From: Kuschelorhynchus macadamiae
Lineage: Eukaryota; Arthropoda; Insecta; Coleoptera; Curculionidae
Length of the DNA: 64,000 bases
Assembly: GCA_030620095.1 (NCBI GenBank)
Contig: JAUTXW010004495.1
Location: forward strand, 186,001-250,000
Direction: 5' to 3'
A program made the position numbers and the translations under genes. The notes under the pieces are model-generated. The model was given only the letters and a program-made list of their open reading frames with translations. It made no database searches and had not been told where the DNA came from. Below are positions 22,277-33,549 of the stretch, piece after piece; position 1 is the stretch's first letter; each line of letters starts with the position of its first letter.

Positions 22277-22659
22277 GTCAAAAAGTTATCGGACCCTACT
22301 TTATTTTTTTAACACCCTGTATATTTATGGACTATAAAATTTGTATTTTTATACCTTTTCAGAAATATATAATAATATGCACATCTTCCCAGAAACACGC
22401 AAATAAATAACAATTTTCTGAAATTAATTGTATAATTTAATAGTAGGCCTTAAATAACAATAATAAACCATTGAAAGTTACATATTGAAGAATTGGATAG
22501 CTTTCATATAGGTATCTTCTTATGTAAAAATACCTATAGAGTTTTTTATAACAGTAAGCTTGTAACAACAGTTTTATGGCATAAAGTAACAATATAACAA
22601 ACACAAAAAAATAATATTATATATAAAAAAAGAAAAAACTAATTTTTAAAGGTGATGTT

Positions 22660-23870
22660 TAAATTGACGACCATTTTCTCTAATGTAAAATAGGCACATT
22701 TTTGTAATTCTTTGAATAGCGTTAAAAAGAATCATTGGTCTCATTCGCAGATTTCGAAAGGCTAAATGAATTGCCTCTCGAAGTTCTGCTATGCCGTCAT
22801 ATCGTGTTTTATATACTTCATTTGGTTTACAGCTCCATAAACAAAAATCTAAAATTGAGAGATCTGGAGATCGTGGAGGCCATCTAAGTTATTATCGGGG
22901 AATTCCCTTAAGAGTTGTTACTTGGGGCACCATCTTGCTGTAGGTAAACAGCATTATATTGGGCTAATGGACTATTTTCGATCAGTTCTGGAATAACTGC
23001 CTCAAGGATTCCTAGGTATCTACGTACTGCAAGACCTCCTTCTATATGTCTGCCCAAAATAAAACATGACACCCCAACTCCAAAGCGTCCTTGTTGTGCC
23101 TTTCCAAACATTAAATGCTGATTTTCACTATGCCAGTTGCTGCTAAAGCATTCGTCTGACCAGAGCAGTTACCTTGTAACTAAGTTACTTTCAAAATTGG
23201 GAAAAAAATAACTATAATATAGATACTTCTGTAAACTGACTTATAACTTTTACTTTTGAAAGTAACTTTTTGCTTCAAAAATATTTATTTACTCCTACAA
23301 CAGAGGTAAAATGAAAAACTAGTTGCTTCTGAAGTAAGGGAGTCATTCCAAAGTAACTTGACTAAACTAGATATTTTAACCACGTTACCTTGAAGGTAAC
23401 TTGATACTCTTAAAATGTAACTAGTAACTAGTTACTTTAAAAGTAAATAGTTACTAGTAACTAGTTATTTTTCAAAAGTTATTAGTTACTTTTCGAGTAA
23501 CTAGTTACTTTTAAAGAACTACGGACTCTCAAAGTAACTAGTATCTTTGAGTATATAGTTACATTTTTCAAAAAGTAACTAGATACTTTTTTGAAGTAAC
23601 TTTCACAGCTCTGCGTCTGACCAGATAACAAGTCTGCCAAATAAATCGTTAGCATCGATTTTTTGCAAATACCACTGGTAAAACAGTGCCCGGCGCTCGG
23701 CATCGCCAGCATGCAAATGTTGCACTATATTATATTTGTGAGGTTTTGGCACACCAATTTCCTTCTCAATTTTTCTGGATGAGGACGAAGGTGTTGCTTC
23801 TATATATCCCAAAACATCTATCTCTTTTCTTTCTCCGTTCACTTTGTTGTATATTTTAGGACGCGGGTGA
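22660..23870 (-). pseudogene. Mariner transposase, interrupted
   Basis: Upstream piece 23842-23614 reads EIDVLGYIEATPSSSSRKIE, HKYNIVQHLHAGDAERRALF and LFGRLVIWSD; the downstream piece resumes at 23160 with SDECFSSNWHSENQHLMFGK, GVSCFILGRHIEGG, YLQQDGAPSNN (second Asp) and WPPRSPDLSILDFCLW (third Asp), ending ENGRQFKHH near 22660. The first catalytic Asp codon lies in the duplicated insertion site. A deletion plus frameshift shortens the D2-D3 interval near 22900. IS630-Tc1-mariner superfamily, inactive. Confidence 0.8.
23161..23613. mobile_element. hAT MITE inside the mariner
   Basis: 453 bp with tips CAGAGCAGT and (complement of the right end) CAGAGCTGT, flanked by a perfect 8-bp target duplication CGTCTGAC (23153-23160 and 23614-23621), the hAT signature. 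The interior is packed with GTAAC/GTTAC in both orientations, often as AGTAACTAGTTACTT palindromes; I count about 19 by eye. No coding capacity. Confidence 0.88.
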
Positions 23871-24818
23871 ACAAATGATCCGTGCTCAACTAAATTTGCT
23901 TTTTACTGAGCAAATATTTCAAAAAACGGTTGCCTTCTTTCTGGATATCTAACAAGCAAAAACATAATGATAATACAGATTTTCATAGCCATAATAGCTT
24001 ATTTACCTTTGGAAATATAATTCCGAGGCTTCTTCAGAATTTTCATTACTCTGTATAAAACATACCAGCATATCATATTTTTTATAATTTTCATACGCTG
24101 CGATTATTCGAAGAAATTGATAAATATCAATTAAATGAAAATACCAAAAGAACGTTTATAAACCAAAAGTCGATCCAAAAACCGATGAGAGAGAGATTTT
24201 ACATTTATTTTTGTTTGTTATAAACAATAGCCATAGCCTACTATTAAATTATGCATTTCATTTCAGAGAATTGTCATTTATTTGCGTCTTTTTGAGAAAA
24301 AATGCATACTATTACATATTTGTGAAAAGGTAAAAAAATACACATTTTATAGTCTGTAAATATACAGGGTGTTCCATTTAAAAAAATAAAGTAGGATCCG
24401 ATACCTTTTTGACCCAACCCTGTATACTAATTCCGAAGGCGGAATTGAGTTCTATGGGAGAAGTTATGTAAGAAACATGCAACATTTTCAATTTAGCCCT
24501 GTATCTTAAAAACTAAAAGGGCTATGAAAATTTTGTTAACCGTGTTTTTAGTTTTACGAAAAAGTAGCATACTGTCGCGAAAACCTTATCTTTCTATCTA
24601 TAAAAATAACGGAGATACAAAAGTATCCAAAATAGGACACCTTGTACTGCACCAATTTACATGATCTTTTTTTTTAAATGATCGTCTGGTTACCGAAACC
24701 TTTCAACACCATTTTTGTATTGTTTTATTGCGTATTTTTTCTAAAAAATGTTTTTCTTCAATAACATTTCTGGACGATGTGGTGAATAAACCCATATTCT
24801 TATAATTCCACTGGAAAC

Positions 24819-25603
24819 CAGTGGCGGCTCCTTCATTAGGTCAAATGGTCAATGACCCCCCCCCCAATAAATATTTCCAAACAGAAAACAAATACATAAA
24901 ATAATACATAATTTATATTTTTTCAATTTTTTTTTATTTGGAAATTCCCTCTATTATTCTAAGCGTATAAACTCGTTGACCGTTTTCTTAATTTCCGCAT
25001 CTCTCGCACCGCGATCTCCGGAGTGGTTTCGTTTCATTTGGAATCGATCACGGCTGGTGGCCCGCGTTGATCAAATTCGCATAGGAGCGCATAGGCTCGG
25101 CATAGGTAAGATACGGCTAACGTTGGCAAAGTTTGGGTCAACAGCCGCGCCGAGGAAACTTAAATATTTTGGCAGTTGATGTGTTTAATGTGGATCGTGT
25201 GATAGGTTGTGGTTACGATTGCGTATTTTTATAGATTTTATTTTGAAGATTTTATGTTTTATTTGTTGATTTTGTGGTTTAAATTAATGTCTTAAAGAAA
25301 GGTAGCTACAGTGTTTTAGGATATTAAGTCTTTATAATCCGTTTTCAATTATATTAGCCAGCTGAACTTTGAGAAACGACTCGAATTTAAGACCAGTATT
25401 TGACCTTTGCCGAAATTTAAAATTCAGTAAAACAAAGAAGTAAATCGTTATTTTAGTAGAGATATGTACGATTTATGTGCGTGGACATACGGTTCCTAAG
25501 TAACAAAGGCATTTTATTGTTTCGTGTGTCTGATTTTTTCAGATGACTCTTTGTGGTTTATATGAATTGACGCCCCTGAAAAGTTGACCACGAGCCGCCA
25601 CTG
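24819..25603. mobile_element. hAT-like non-autonomous element
   Basis: Inverted tips CAGTGGCGGCTC at the left and GAGCCGCCACTG at the right, each continuing with a shared TGGTCA/TGACCA shortly inside, flanked by 8-bp duplications CTGGAAAC and CTCGAAAC (7 of 8 identical). 785 bp, no transposase seen. CAGTGGCGGCTC tips are common on hAT elements. Confidence 0.82.
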
Positions 25604-26023
25604 CTCGAAACTCGTACTATCTAACGAAAAAGGCAGAACAAGGTTTGCCGGGCCAGCTAGTTACCCTTTATAGGATATTGTAGAAAGTTATTACCAAATA
25701 ATTATGTCCATGTATAAACTCTATGTAGTAGTATTCTGTACGATGAAAGTTTTGGTAAAGATGACATTTTTTTTTGACCTATGACTGTTTTTTCGATTTG
25801 ATATTCGGACTGCCTAGAAAAAACTAGGCAAGCTTAGTTTTCGAATTTTGGTTTTATTTCAATATTTGGAGAATAATATCGACTAGGCCGCTTACGGGGG
25901 TGTACTCTATTTATTTATTAGTAGTCAGTATATTGCGTCGTAGCTGAACCATAGTTTTACACCTCTAGTCATATGTAGCTTAAGATTTTTTTTTATTACT
26001 GTGAGTTAACTTATTTTTTCCAG

Positions 26024-26115
26024 ATATGTCGAGAACAGTTTGTAGCTCTCCATTCTGAACCTATCCTGGAAATTCTGTCAAATTACCTATACGATTTGTA
26101 TGCCTATAATAAAAA
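26024..26115 (+). CDS. POLRMT: POLRMT exon (after motif C)
   Basis: Acceptor TTATTTTTTCCAG, donor AA/GTAAGT, phase 0 to 2. The peptide ICREQFVALHSEPILEILS directly follows MNK of the previous exon and matches the family's VCREQFVxLHSxPIL helix. Small exon (92 bp) lying between the intron with a hAT MITE (24819-25603) and the intron holding the hAT/P-element nest. Confidence 0.93.
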
Positions 26116-26320
26116 GTAAGTATCTTCTTTCAAAAGTTTTCTGTTAAACACAACCCTGATCTTATCTTATATAATGTCCTTGGTAGTGATGGGGACTTTC
26201 ACAAGAAAGTAATTTTGGGGATAGTTATCAGCTATGTGAGCTATGACATTTCATGTTTTCATGTTAGATTTTATTATACGTTTATTCCTTTATATCTTTA
26301 TATTCGTTATGAGTAACGAC

Positions 26321-28429
26321 AACAACTCCTAGAACACAAGGACAAAATTCTTGGACGTGACGTCATCGGTCGTAGGTGAAGGTATGCGCAAACGCGGCAT
26401 ACACTATTACTGTTTTTAAGCAAGATCTTTACTTTAGAATTGATTATTAAAAACAAATAAAACAGTAATTAGGAGTTAATTCAATTTTCGATACACCAAT
26501 AGAGGTGTGGAGAGATATTGAGAATGTAGATGGATATAAATAATTAATTTATGTGAGTATTTATTTTATATTCAAGTGGAAACAGTATAAACTAAGTTTT
26601 AAAACAAGTTCTAAATTTATAGTTAGAAAACGTTTATTGTCTAGGTAGTCTACTTATTAAGATTTAAATATTTTTAGTTTACTCATTACCAAGCTTATTG
26701 GTTATAGCATAGGTATAGTATCTCAAAGGCATGGTAAAAATCTCAGTAAAAATACACTGAAGTAAATATTTTTTTAAGCATCCTCAGACAGCAAAAGTTA
26801 AAAACAAAATTATAATATTGAGAAATATGTTATGCAATTCATCATAGGATTTTAGATATGTTATGTATATATTTTGTAATATGCATCAATTTATTCGTTT
26901 ATTTTATTTAGAAAACAGTTTACAGAATGGTGTCTATTCTATAATCTACTAGTACGAGTATTCTGTCAATGCAAAATATAAAAACATAATTATGTCGTAA
27001 GTAGTGTAATATTACATGCAAGTAGGAACAAAACTATAAGTATAGGTAAGTATTAATTAGCGCATCGCTTTAAATAAACGTTAAGTTTTCTCTTAACTGA
27101 GCGTTTACCCATCCGATCATTTGGCTTGCCACAGTAAAGTGTATTTGAAATACTACTAAGTAAGATATTAACAACCGTTTCTACAGAATGCAAATTCAAA
27201 ATAAATGAAATGTTCTTGTTTTAAGAGATATTTGAAGATCAAAGTAGATAGCCATTTTACAACTGTCATTAATAAAAAACCATCCTTCATTAACCCGAAA
27301 ACATTGAAATACTATCTTAAATTCTTCAAAATTTGTGAATTTACTTAGTTTTTTATGCTGAATATATTCAAGTTTACTTTCTTGAATTGACTTTCTGAAA
27401 ATATGAAAACGAATTTCATCAAGTTCTTTAAGTTTATCGTCTTTACTTTTTCTGAATGACACCTTTTTTGATAAATATTTGGGACAGTTCGGAGATTTAG
27501 TAGGTACGCTAGTTTCCTTTAACCGTGGCAAACTTAATTTAACTTAACGATTTCACTAGTTGTGAAATTGTCCGAATAAAATCCTCAGGTTCGAAATGGC
27601 ACTCATACACATGGTTATTATCAGTTGGAACAAAATTGTCACGGATGATAGCACTTAACCATTTTCGGCGTAATTCTTCGACCCGAGGAAACCGAAAAAC
27701 TCTGGCTTTAGTGTCTCTGGAACAGTTTCCTATGCAAAAAGGCACACAACACACATATGGCATAATGCTACACTGTCTGCTTACATCACTATTTAAATAA
27801 AAACCACTAAAAATACAAATGAAATGTAGAAGTTTACATAAATCAACTGGAAAAGCCGGCCAATAACACAAAGGTTATCGTTGGTTTGGAGAATTTCTGC
27901 TGAGACGGAGTGCGACGTTGACAAACTTCCATCGCCTTTACTTAAAGGAAATAAATTATGTAATACGCTGTACTCTTTGTTAAAATTTTAAATATATTTA
28001 GAAAAAAAATCGGTAAATTTTTTTTACCTAACTTCCATTATTGTAAATCTTTCCTTTTATTACCTATTTGCTTGGCATCTATGATTGCTAAAACGCGGAG
28101 ATATGTAAAACTGTTTTTTTCAGGATTACAATCATTTTGTTTAGATATATTTATATAATTTCTCCTTTACGAGGGAAGTAATAAGAGTGGTAATATTCCC
28201 AAAAAATATCTTTAAAAAGAACAGATCCTGGTATTAAAAAAAAACTTGACCAGTTTGGCAACGCTTCTGCGAAGAGAATTCGGCGGCAATAAAATTCAAA
28301 AATAACCGTGGATCACTTATTGGTCGACGCGGTAGCCAATCAAAAACTCGTTAATCGTTCACCTACGGAACGGGACGTCAGAGCAATTTTAGAAGTGAGC
28401 ACTTTGTCCTTTTGTTCTAGGAGTTGTTG
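26321..28429 (-). mobile_element. P-type element with THAP domain
   Basis: Inverted tips AACAACTCCTAGAACA at the left and the complement of TGTTCTAGGAGTTGTT at the right, followed on both sides by AAGGACAAA and an inner GACGTC...GTAGGTGAA block. Flanked by 8-bp duplications GTAACGAC (26313-26320) and GTAAAGAC (28430-28437), one mismatch. Minus-strand THAP reading frame inside. Only the 5' coding part is left, so it is non-autonomous. Confidence 0.8.
27196..27763 (-). pseudogene. P-element THAP domain, truncated
   Basis: From ATG at 27763: MPYVCCVPFCIGNC, FRFPRVEELRRKWLSAI and YECHFEPEDF give the C-x(2-4)-C...C-x2-H pattern of a THAP DNA-binding domain, which in P-element transposases binds the element ends. 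After a one-base frameshift near 27540 it continues LPRLKETSVPTKSPNCPKYL (the usual 'AVPT' block after a THAP domain) and a coiled-coil-like segment (FRKSIQESKLEYIQHKKLS) to a stop at 27196. The GTP-binding and catalytic regions of a full transposase are absent. Confidence 0.8.
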
Positions 28430-28763
28430 GTAAAGACCGGATTTTATGTATGCTATTTGCATATTTTTGTCATTTTGAAAGAAAAATGCATAATTTAAGA
28501 ACTAGTGCATACCTAAGCATGTTTTGGGATTTTTACGTTTTATGGCCACTATTCTCCTATTAAGAGATTGCATTAGTTTGTGGGTTTTTTTGGCCAGATG
28601 TTTAAACTAGAATTTCTTTATCTACACCCTACACCCTCTATAAATTATTTATTTGTTCAGATTTGATACAGTTTCTCCAGTATTATTGAGGTTATTGTTT
28701 GTGTTAGCCGCAGTTAGTTTCGTCCCGCCAAACAAAGTGAAAGTGAAAGCGAAAGTGGTGATT

Positions 28764-30190
28764 ATGTCGAAAATACGATGTACTTTGTGGATTAAGCCTT
28801 ATCCAGAACTTGTTCAGTACGGCGATCATGTTTATTGCAAACCTTGTTCAAAAGTTGTTTTCTGCTCGATGAAATTCCAAATAGATCAACACATTAATAC
28901 GCCGTCTCACATTGCTAAGGTTAACAAGATGTAGTCTAGTCTCATTCATTTAACGTTGAAGTAGCCTTTTGAGACTTTTAAAAACGAAAAGCATGGCCAG
29001 TCAGAAGTAAACGAAGATCTGTGCACAATGTTTTTGGCTGCTAGTATTCATTTAAACAACCCGCCAGTTCAGACTTTTCTGCAAAAATACTCAACTTTTA
29101 ATGCCCCAGAAGAATCAACAATAAAAAGAAACGTTGGAAAGGTGTTTGGTACCGTGCTAGATGATATAAAGAACGAAATTGGAGGGTACTATATGTATAT
29201 TGTCGTCGACTAAACAACTGATTCGTGTGGTCGTTACATAGCTAATGGAAAACTCACAGAAGAAGAACCTGGAAAAGCTTAGCTCACTCATAGCGGTAAA
29301 AGAACTGAAAAAAAAAACAGTCATCCTTACAGTTACCTGTTTTATTCAAGAAACATTAACACATTTCTTTTTGCCGAATTCAGTTCCTACAGGTAAAATT
29401 CTTGTCGTGTTGGCCGATGCTGCGCGCTTATGATAAAGGCAGGACACAATTAAAAATATTTTATGAAAATATAATTCATATAACTTGCCTAGCCCACGGA
29501 TTAAATAGGGTTGCGAACACTATTAGAGTTTCCTTCCCGTTAGTCAAGGACCTAATAGCATATGTGAAAAAAATATTCATAAAGACCCCATTAAGAGTGC
29601 AATTTTTTCCCAGAATACCATTACCACCTGAGCCTGTCGTGACAAGATGGGGCACCTGGATTCGCGCAGCCATATTTTAAGCAGATAATTTCCAAAAATT
29701 GAAAGACTTAATTTCACAAATGTCTGATGATGATTCACAGTGCATTCAAAAGTGTAAAGGAATATTTCAAAATGTTAAAGTAGAACAACAATTAATGTAT
29801 ATTAAGTGTAACTATGGATTTCTAGCAGAGAGTATTTTGAAACAAGAAGGATGGTGTACAAGTCTACCGCGATCGTCGAAGTCGATAGATATAATTGAAA
29901 TATCTGTAAAAAATTTCAAACAAATATGATGTGAGGTAGCAAAAACAGTAGTGGCTAAATTAGAAAGTTTAATTTAAAAAAACACTGGTTTTAAGATTTT
30001 AAGGCAAGTCGTAAACATAATGTTAGAGAAAACTGTAAATAATTTGACTATTAAAAATTAAAATTTTGCTCTATAACATCAGTAGATGTAGAGAGATCGT
30101 TTTCTTTGTTCAAACATGTTCTTAGTGATAGACGTCACAATTTGAACCTTAAAGCACACATAATAACTAGTGAGTTTTATAATTTTTCAA
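28764..30190 (+). pseudogene. hAT transposase remnant
   Basis: Pieces in order: MSKIRCTLWIKPYPELV followed by YCKPCSKVVFCSMKFQID and QHINTPSH, a C2H2 BED-type finger (stop at 28934); MFLAASIHLNNPPVQTFLQK and VGKVFGTVLDD, GGYYMYIVVD; VVLADAA, IHITCLAHGLNRVA, PPEPVVTRWGTWIRA; and finally SVDVERSFSLFKHVLSDRR, the hAT C-terminal dimerisation block, ending near 30190. Multiple stops and frameshifts. Resembles the CGG-binding-protein-like hAT group found in insect genomes. Inactive. Confidence 0.8.
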
Positions 30191-30585
30191 ATTAATAATA
30201 ATATAAGGTTGATATAAATTGATATGGAAAAATTATATTAGGTGGTTTAATAAAGTATATCGTTTTCTTTGTTCAAACATGTTCTTAGTGATAGACGCCA
30301 CAATTTAAACCTTAAAGCACACATAATAACTAGTGAGTTTTATAATTTTTCAAATTAATAATAATATAAGTTTGATATAAATTGATATGGAAAAATTATA
30401 TTAGGTGGTTTAATAAAGTATATCGTTTTCTTTGTTCAAACATGTTCTTAGTGATAGACGCCACAATTTGAACCTTAAAGCACACATAATAACTAGTGAG
30501 TTTTATAATTTTTCAAATTAATAATAATATAAGTTTGATATAAATTGATATGATATTAGGTGGTTTAATAAAGTACCTATATCAA
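30097..30585 (+). repeat. Three 163-bp tandem repeats
   Basis: The unit starting 'tcgttttctttgttcaaaca' occurs at 30097, 30260 and 30423, a period of 163. The units cover the end of the hAT transposase (SFSLFKHVLSDR block), its stop and the start of the 3' region. The third unit has a small deletion near 30552. Very few differences between units. Confidence 0.9.
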
Positions 30586-31103
30586 ATTTAATTTATTTTT
30601 ATTCAATACTAACTACCCTAATTTAGTGAAAATGTAATCAATTACTGCATATTCCTTACATATTTATGTATTTTCTTGCGTATATCCTGCACATATTTTA
30701 AAAAATATGCGCATATATACGCATATTCATAAGGTTTTAGTTTGCATATAATCCGGTCTCAAGTTATAAGTATCTAAAGTTTGGAAACAAGTGTAGCATG
30801 CAAAAACTATAAAATAATAATATAAAATTATAATACTTACCATTACATTACTACCCCCCACATTGGTCAATTTTACCCAGACTTTCGGCATTTTTTAAAA
30901 AAACAACTTTTTAAATAAACAATAATCTCAAAGAAAGAAAATATAGCGACATTAATTTTATAAATATTTTTTTTCCAAAACTCAATTCTCAATATTTCTC
31001 TTTTGTTTAGCAGTTATAGATATTTGTAATAGAAATTAGGTGATAAATCAAGGTAAACCAATAAAGAGGTGACAGAGCAAAAGAGGTCAATTGTTATAAA
31101 AAT

Positions 31104-32375
31104 AAACTGCTGGCCACGTCAAACAGTTCACCTGTATTTTTTGGTAAAATTTAAGTTGGAATATTTTTAAAACGAGACGAGATACTGAGGTGCGGTTTTA
31201 AGTTTTACATATAATCGATGTTATATTTCGACACCCTGTAGCATAAAAAAGAATTCAAATTTAAAATATATTTTCTCCAAACGGTTTTTTAATTTTCTCT
31301 CTAATTTTAGGTTTTTAACAAATACAGGTGTTGATTTTACAGCCAAATTTACCAACATCGGGTAACACAGGAGACATGTAACAGGCTACCACCTTTTTAG
31401 TTTTAAAAATATCAACTTGAAATTTGAAATGTCTCTATAACTCCATAAAAGAAAAATTTTCTTTAAAAAAATAATTATGTTACTTCCGCTTTACTTTTTT
31501 TTTTAAATAGCACCCTGTATATTTAACGGACTATCGTATTTAGCTTAAAACGGACTATCGTATTTAGCTTAAAATTAGATTTTTATACTTCTCGTGTTAT
31601 AGAAACATCTTAAGTTTAATTTTTTTGTTATTTTTTAAACTAAAAAGGTGGCAGCCTGTTATGTCTCTTGTGTTACCCGATGTTGGTAACTTTGGCTGTA
31701 AAATCAACAGCTGTATTGTTTAAAATAATAAAGTTAGAGAGAAAATTAAAAAACCGTTTGGAGAAAATATTCAGTACTGCTTAAAACTTAAGTAAAAACT
31801 TTTAAATTTATAGTCTTTTTTATACTACAGGTTGTTGAAATATACGTTATGATCTTTAGGATTGCTAGGTTTTTAACTAACCTTGCCACATTTTTTTCAT
31901 ACCCTGTATATTTTCTGGGTAGTGCAGACCGTTCACATTATTAAAAAATATGACAAGGCCCCTCTACGAAGAAATTTTTACATCAAATGGCTAATGAGAG
32001 TTACAGCTTATTATGTAGAAAAATTAATTTTTTGACGAAAAAAATTATATCTCAAAAAATATAAAAAATTATAAAAAAAAATTGAAATTGTTTTTTACAG
32101 TTTCACCAAGGATTACGTTAATCTAACAATTAGAACTAATAAATTGTTTTTGTAGATTTTCGAAACAAATAAAAAATTGAAGTTTTGTTTAAAATCTGTC
32201 TAAATAACTTTTTAGCTTAGGTAAGTTTTACGTCTAACAACAATTAAATGTAATAAAATTTGCAAAATACACCTGCAAACCGCACCTCAGTATCTCGTCT
32301 CGTTTTAAAAATATTACTAACTTAAATTTTACCAAAAAATGCAGCTGAACCGTTTCAAGTGGCCATCAGTTTCTA
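31104..32375. mobile_element. Nested foldback element
   Basis: Outer inverted arms at about 31104-31230 and 32283-32370 (shared 'aaaacgagacgagatactga' and 'tttttggtaaaatttaagtt'), inner inverted arms at about 31240-31480 and 31600-31790 (shared 'acatcgggtaacaca' and 'gattttacagccaaa'). Near the centre is AGCACCCTGTATATTTA. No coding capacity found. Looks like a mariner-type foldback or MITE with a second one inside it. Confidence 0.65.
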
Positions 32376-32639
32376 CTGTTTACTTCCAGTTAAGTTTGCG
32401 TTGAAACTTAACTAGCCCTGGCATTAGATTTATTCAACTAATAAAGACAGAAGACGTCCAATTTTTTCTGTAACCAATTTTAAAAATCTATTATTTTTAA
32501 ATACGTATAACTAATATCACATGTGTTTGCCAGTTTATTTTCATTTAACATCTTGTATAACACATAGCGATTTTAAAAATTTCACATTATGCCAAATGTA
32601 AATTTGCAAAATATAGATTTCCATCGAGAATCGGCCTAT

Positions 32640-33545
32640 ATAATCGTATACAGGGTGTAACGAAAGAAGGAAACGGCGAAATATCTCAGGTATACCGCTT
32701 ACCTGAGTATAATGAAAATATGTTCACTTGGAATTATGCCGGATCCAATGGTGAGTTCCGTTTTTCTGTTATAAAAGGAATTTTTTTTAATGGAACACTG
32801 CTTATTATCTATTTAATTTTTTAAAATCCGCGTAAAATTCTCAATACTTTTTATTGAGAGCACTTTTTATGAAAGTCAACAGTTTTTGCGAAAATGGAGG
32901 TCTAATATTCATAATTTAATGTATTACCTTTTATTAAAATACTTGCACACAAAAGGTTACCTGTTATGTTTGACAAGGTCAGTTTTGTGATTTACAAAAA
33001 TGGATAGTTTAACTGAAACCTAAAGAATTGAAATTTTGATTATACTGGGTTAAGGGGGTAGAATGCGAAACCTGCAAGATGTTTGTAACATTTTTAATGT
33101 CAAATATCCTAACAGAAATTCAATAATTAGATCTACCGTAAGTAAAATTAACAAAAAATTTCGTAAAACTGGAAAAATAAAAAATGCTATACGTTCTGAC
33201 GGACTGAGAGCAAAACAATTTCTCATCTTGCTACCAAAACACTAGCAAGAGAAAACAGCATCTCAACTTTAAATGTAGGTTGCAAAAAACAACGATAACA
33301 ATACAGTGCAAAAAAGAATTACCTAATACAACAATAAATTAATGAAACTAAGTAAGGTGTTTAAAATCTCCATTTACTTCCTGACAGTAGGCCAAATACG
33401 GTGGGAAAACATTTAATACAATAAATAATACAAAAAGATGCCAGGCTCGTCGATTCTTCTACATTCTATTTCTGTTCGCTCCTTTAAATGCTCGAGGTCA
33501 TTGGGCTTAGTTTTATACACCACAATTTCAATCTAAGGGGATAAA
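32640..33545 (-). pseudogene. Mariner 3' end fragment with antisense N-terminus
   Basis: Inverted copy of 12900-13620. On the minus strand 33540-33350 is the transposase C-terminus (VYKTKPNDLEHLKERTEI, then the end before HLT), followed by 33245-33063 whose plus strand reads MRNLQDVCNIFNVKYPNRNS, then terminal sequence with GGAACACTG up to CAGGGTGTAACG at 32648. Stops and frameshifts throughout. Confidence 0.6.
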
Positions 33546-33549
33546 AAAG

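Larger units (their letters stand above)
22274..24422 (-). mobile_element. Mariner-like element, complete ends, minus strand
   Basis: Ends are inverted repeats of about 190 bp: at the left 'caggtcaaaaagttatcgga' and 'cctactttatttttttaaca', at the right the complement 'tccgatacctttttgaccca' ending CCCTG, each next to TA. The left tip lacks six bases. Inside, a minus-strand transposase remnant (23842-22660) is split by a hAT MITE at 23161-23613. Confidence 0.85.
26314..30762 (+). mobile_element. hAT element with BED-type finger
   Basis: Tips TAA(A)GACCGGATT and its complement AATCCGGTCTCAA, flanked by 8-bp duplications GTTATGAG (26306-26313) and GTTATAAG (30763-30770), one mismatch. The left tip is split: seven bases (TAACGAC) precede the P element at 26321-28429 and the tip is repeated after it (28431 onward). 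Coding remnants run 28764-30190 on the plus strand. The 3' part carries a 3-unit tandem repeat. Confidence 0.8.
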
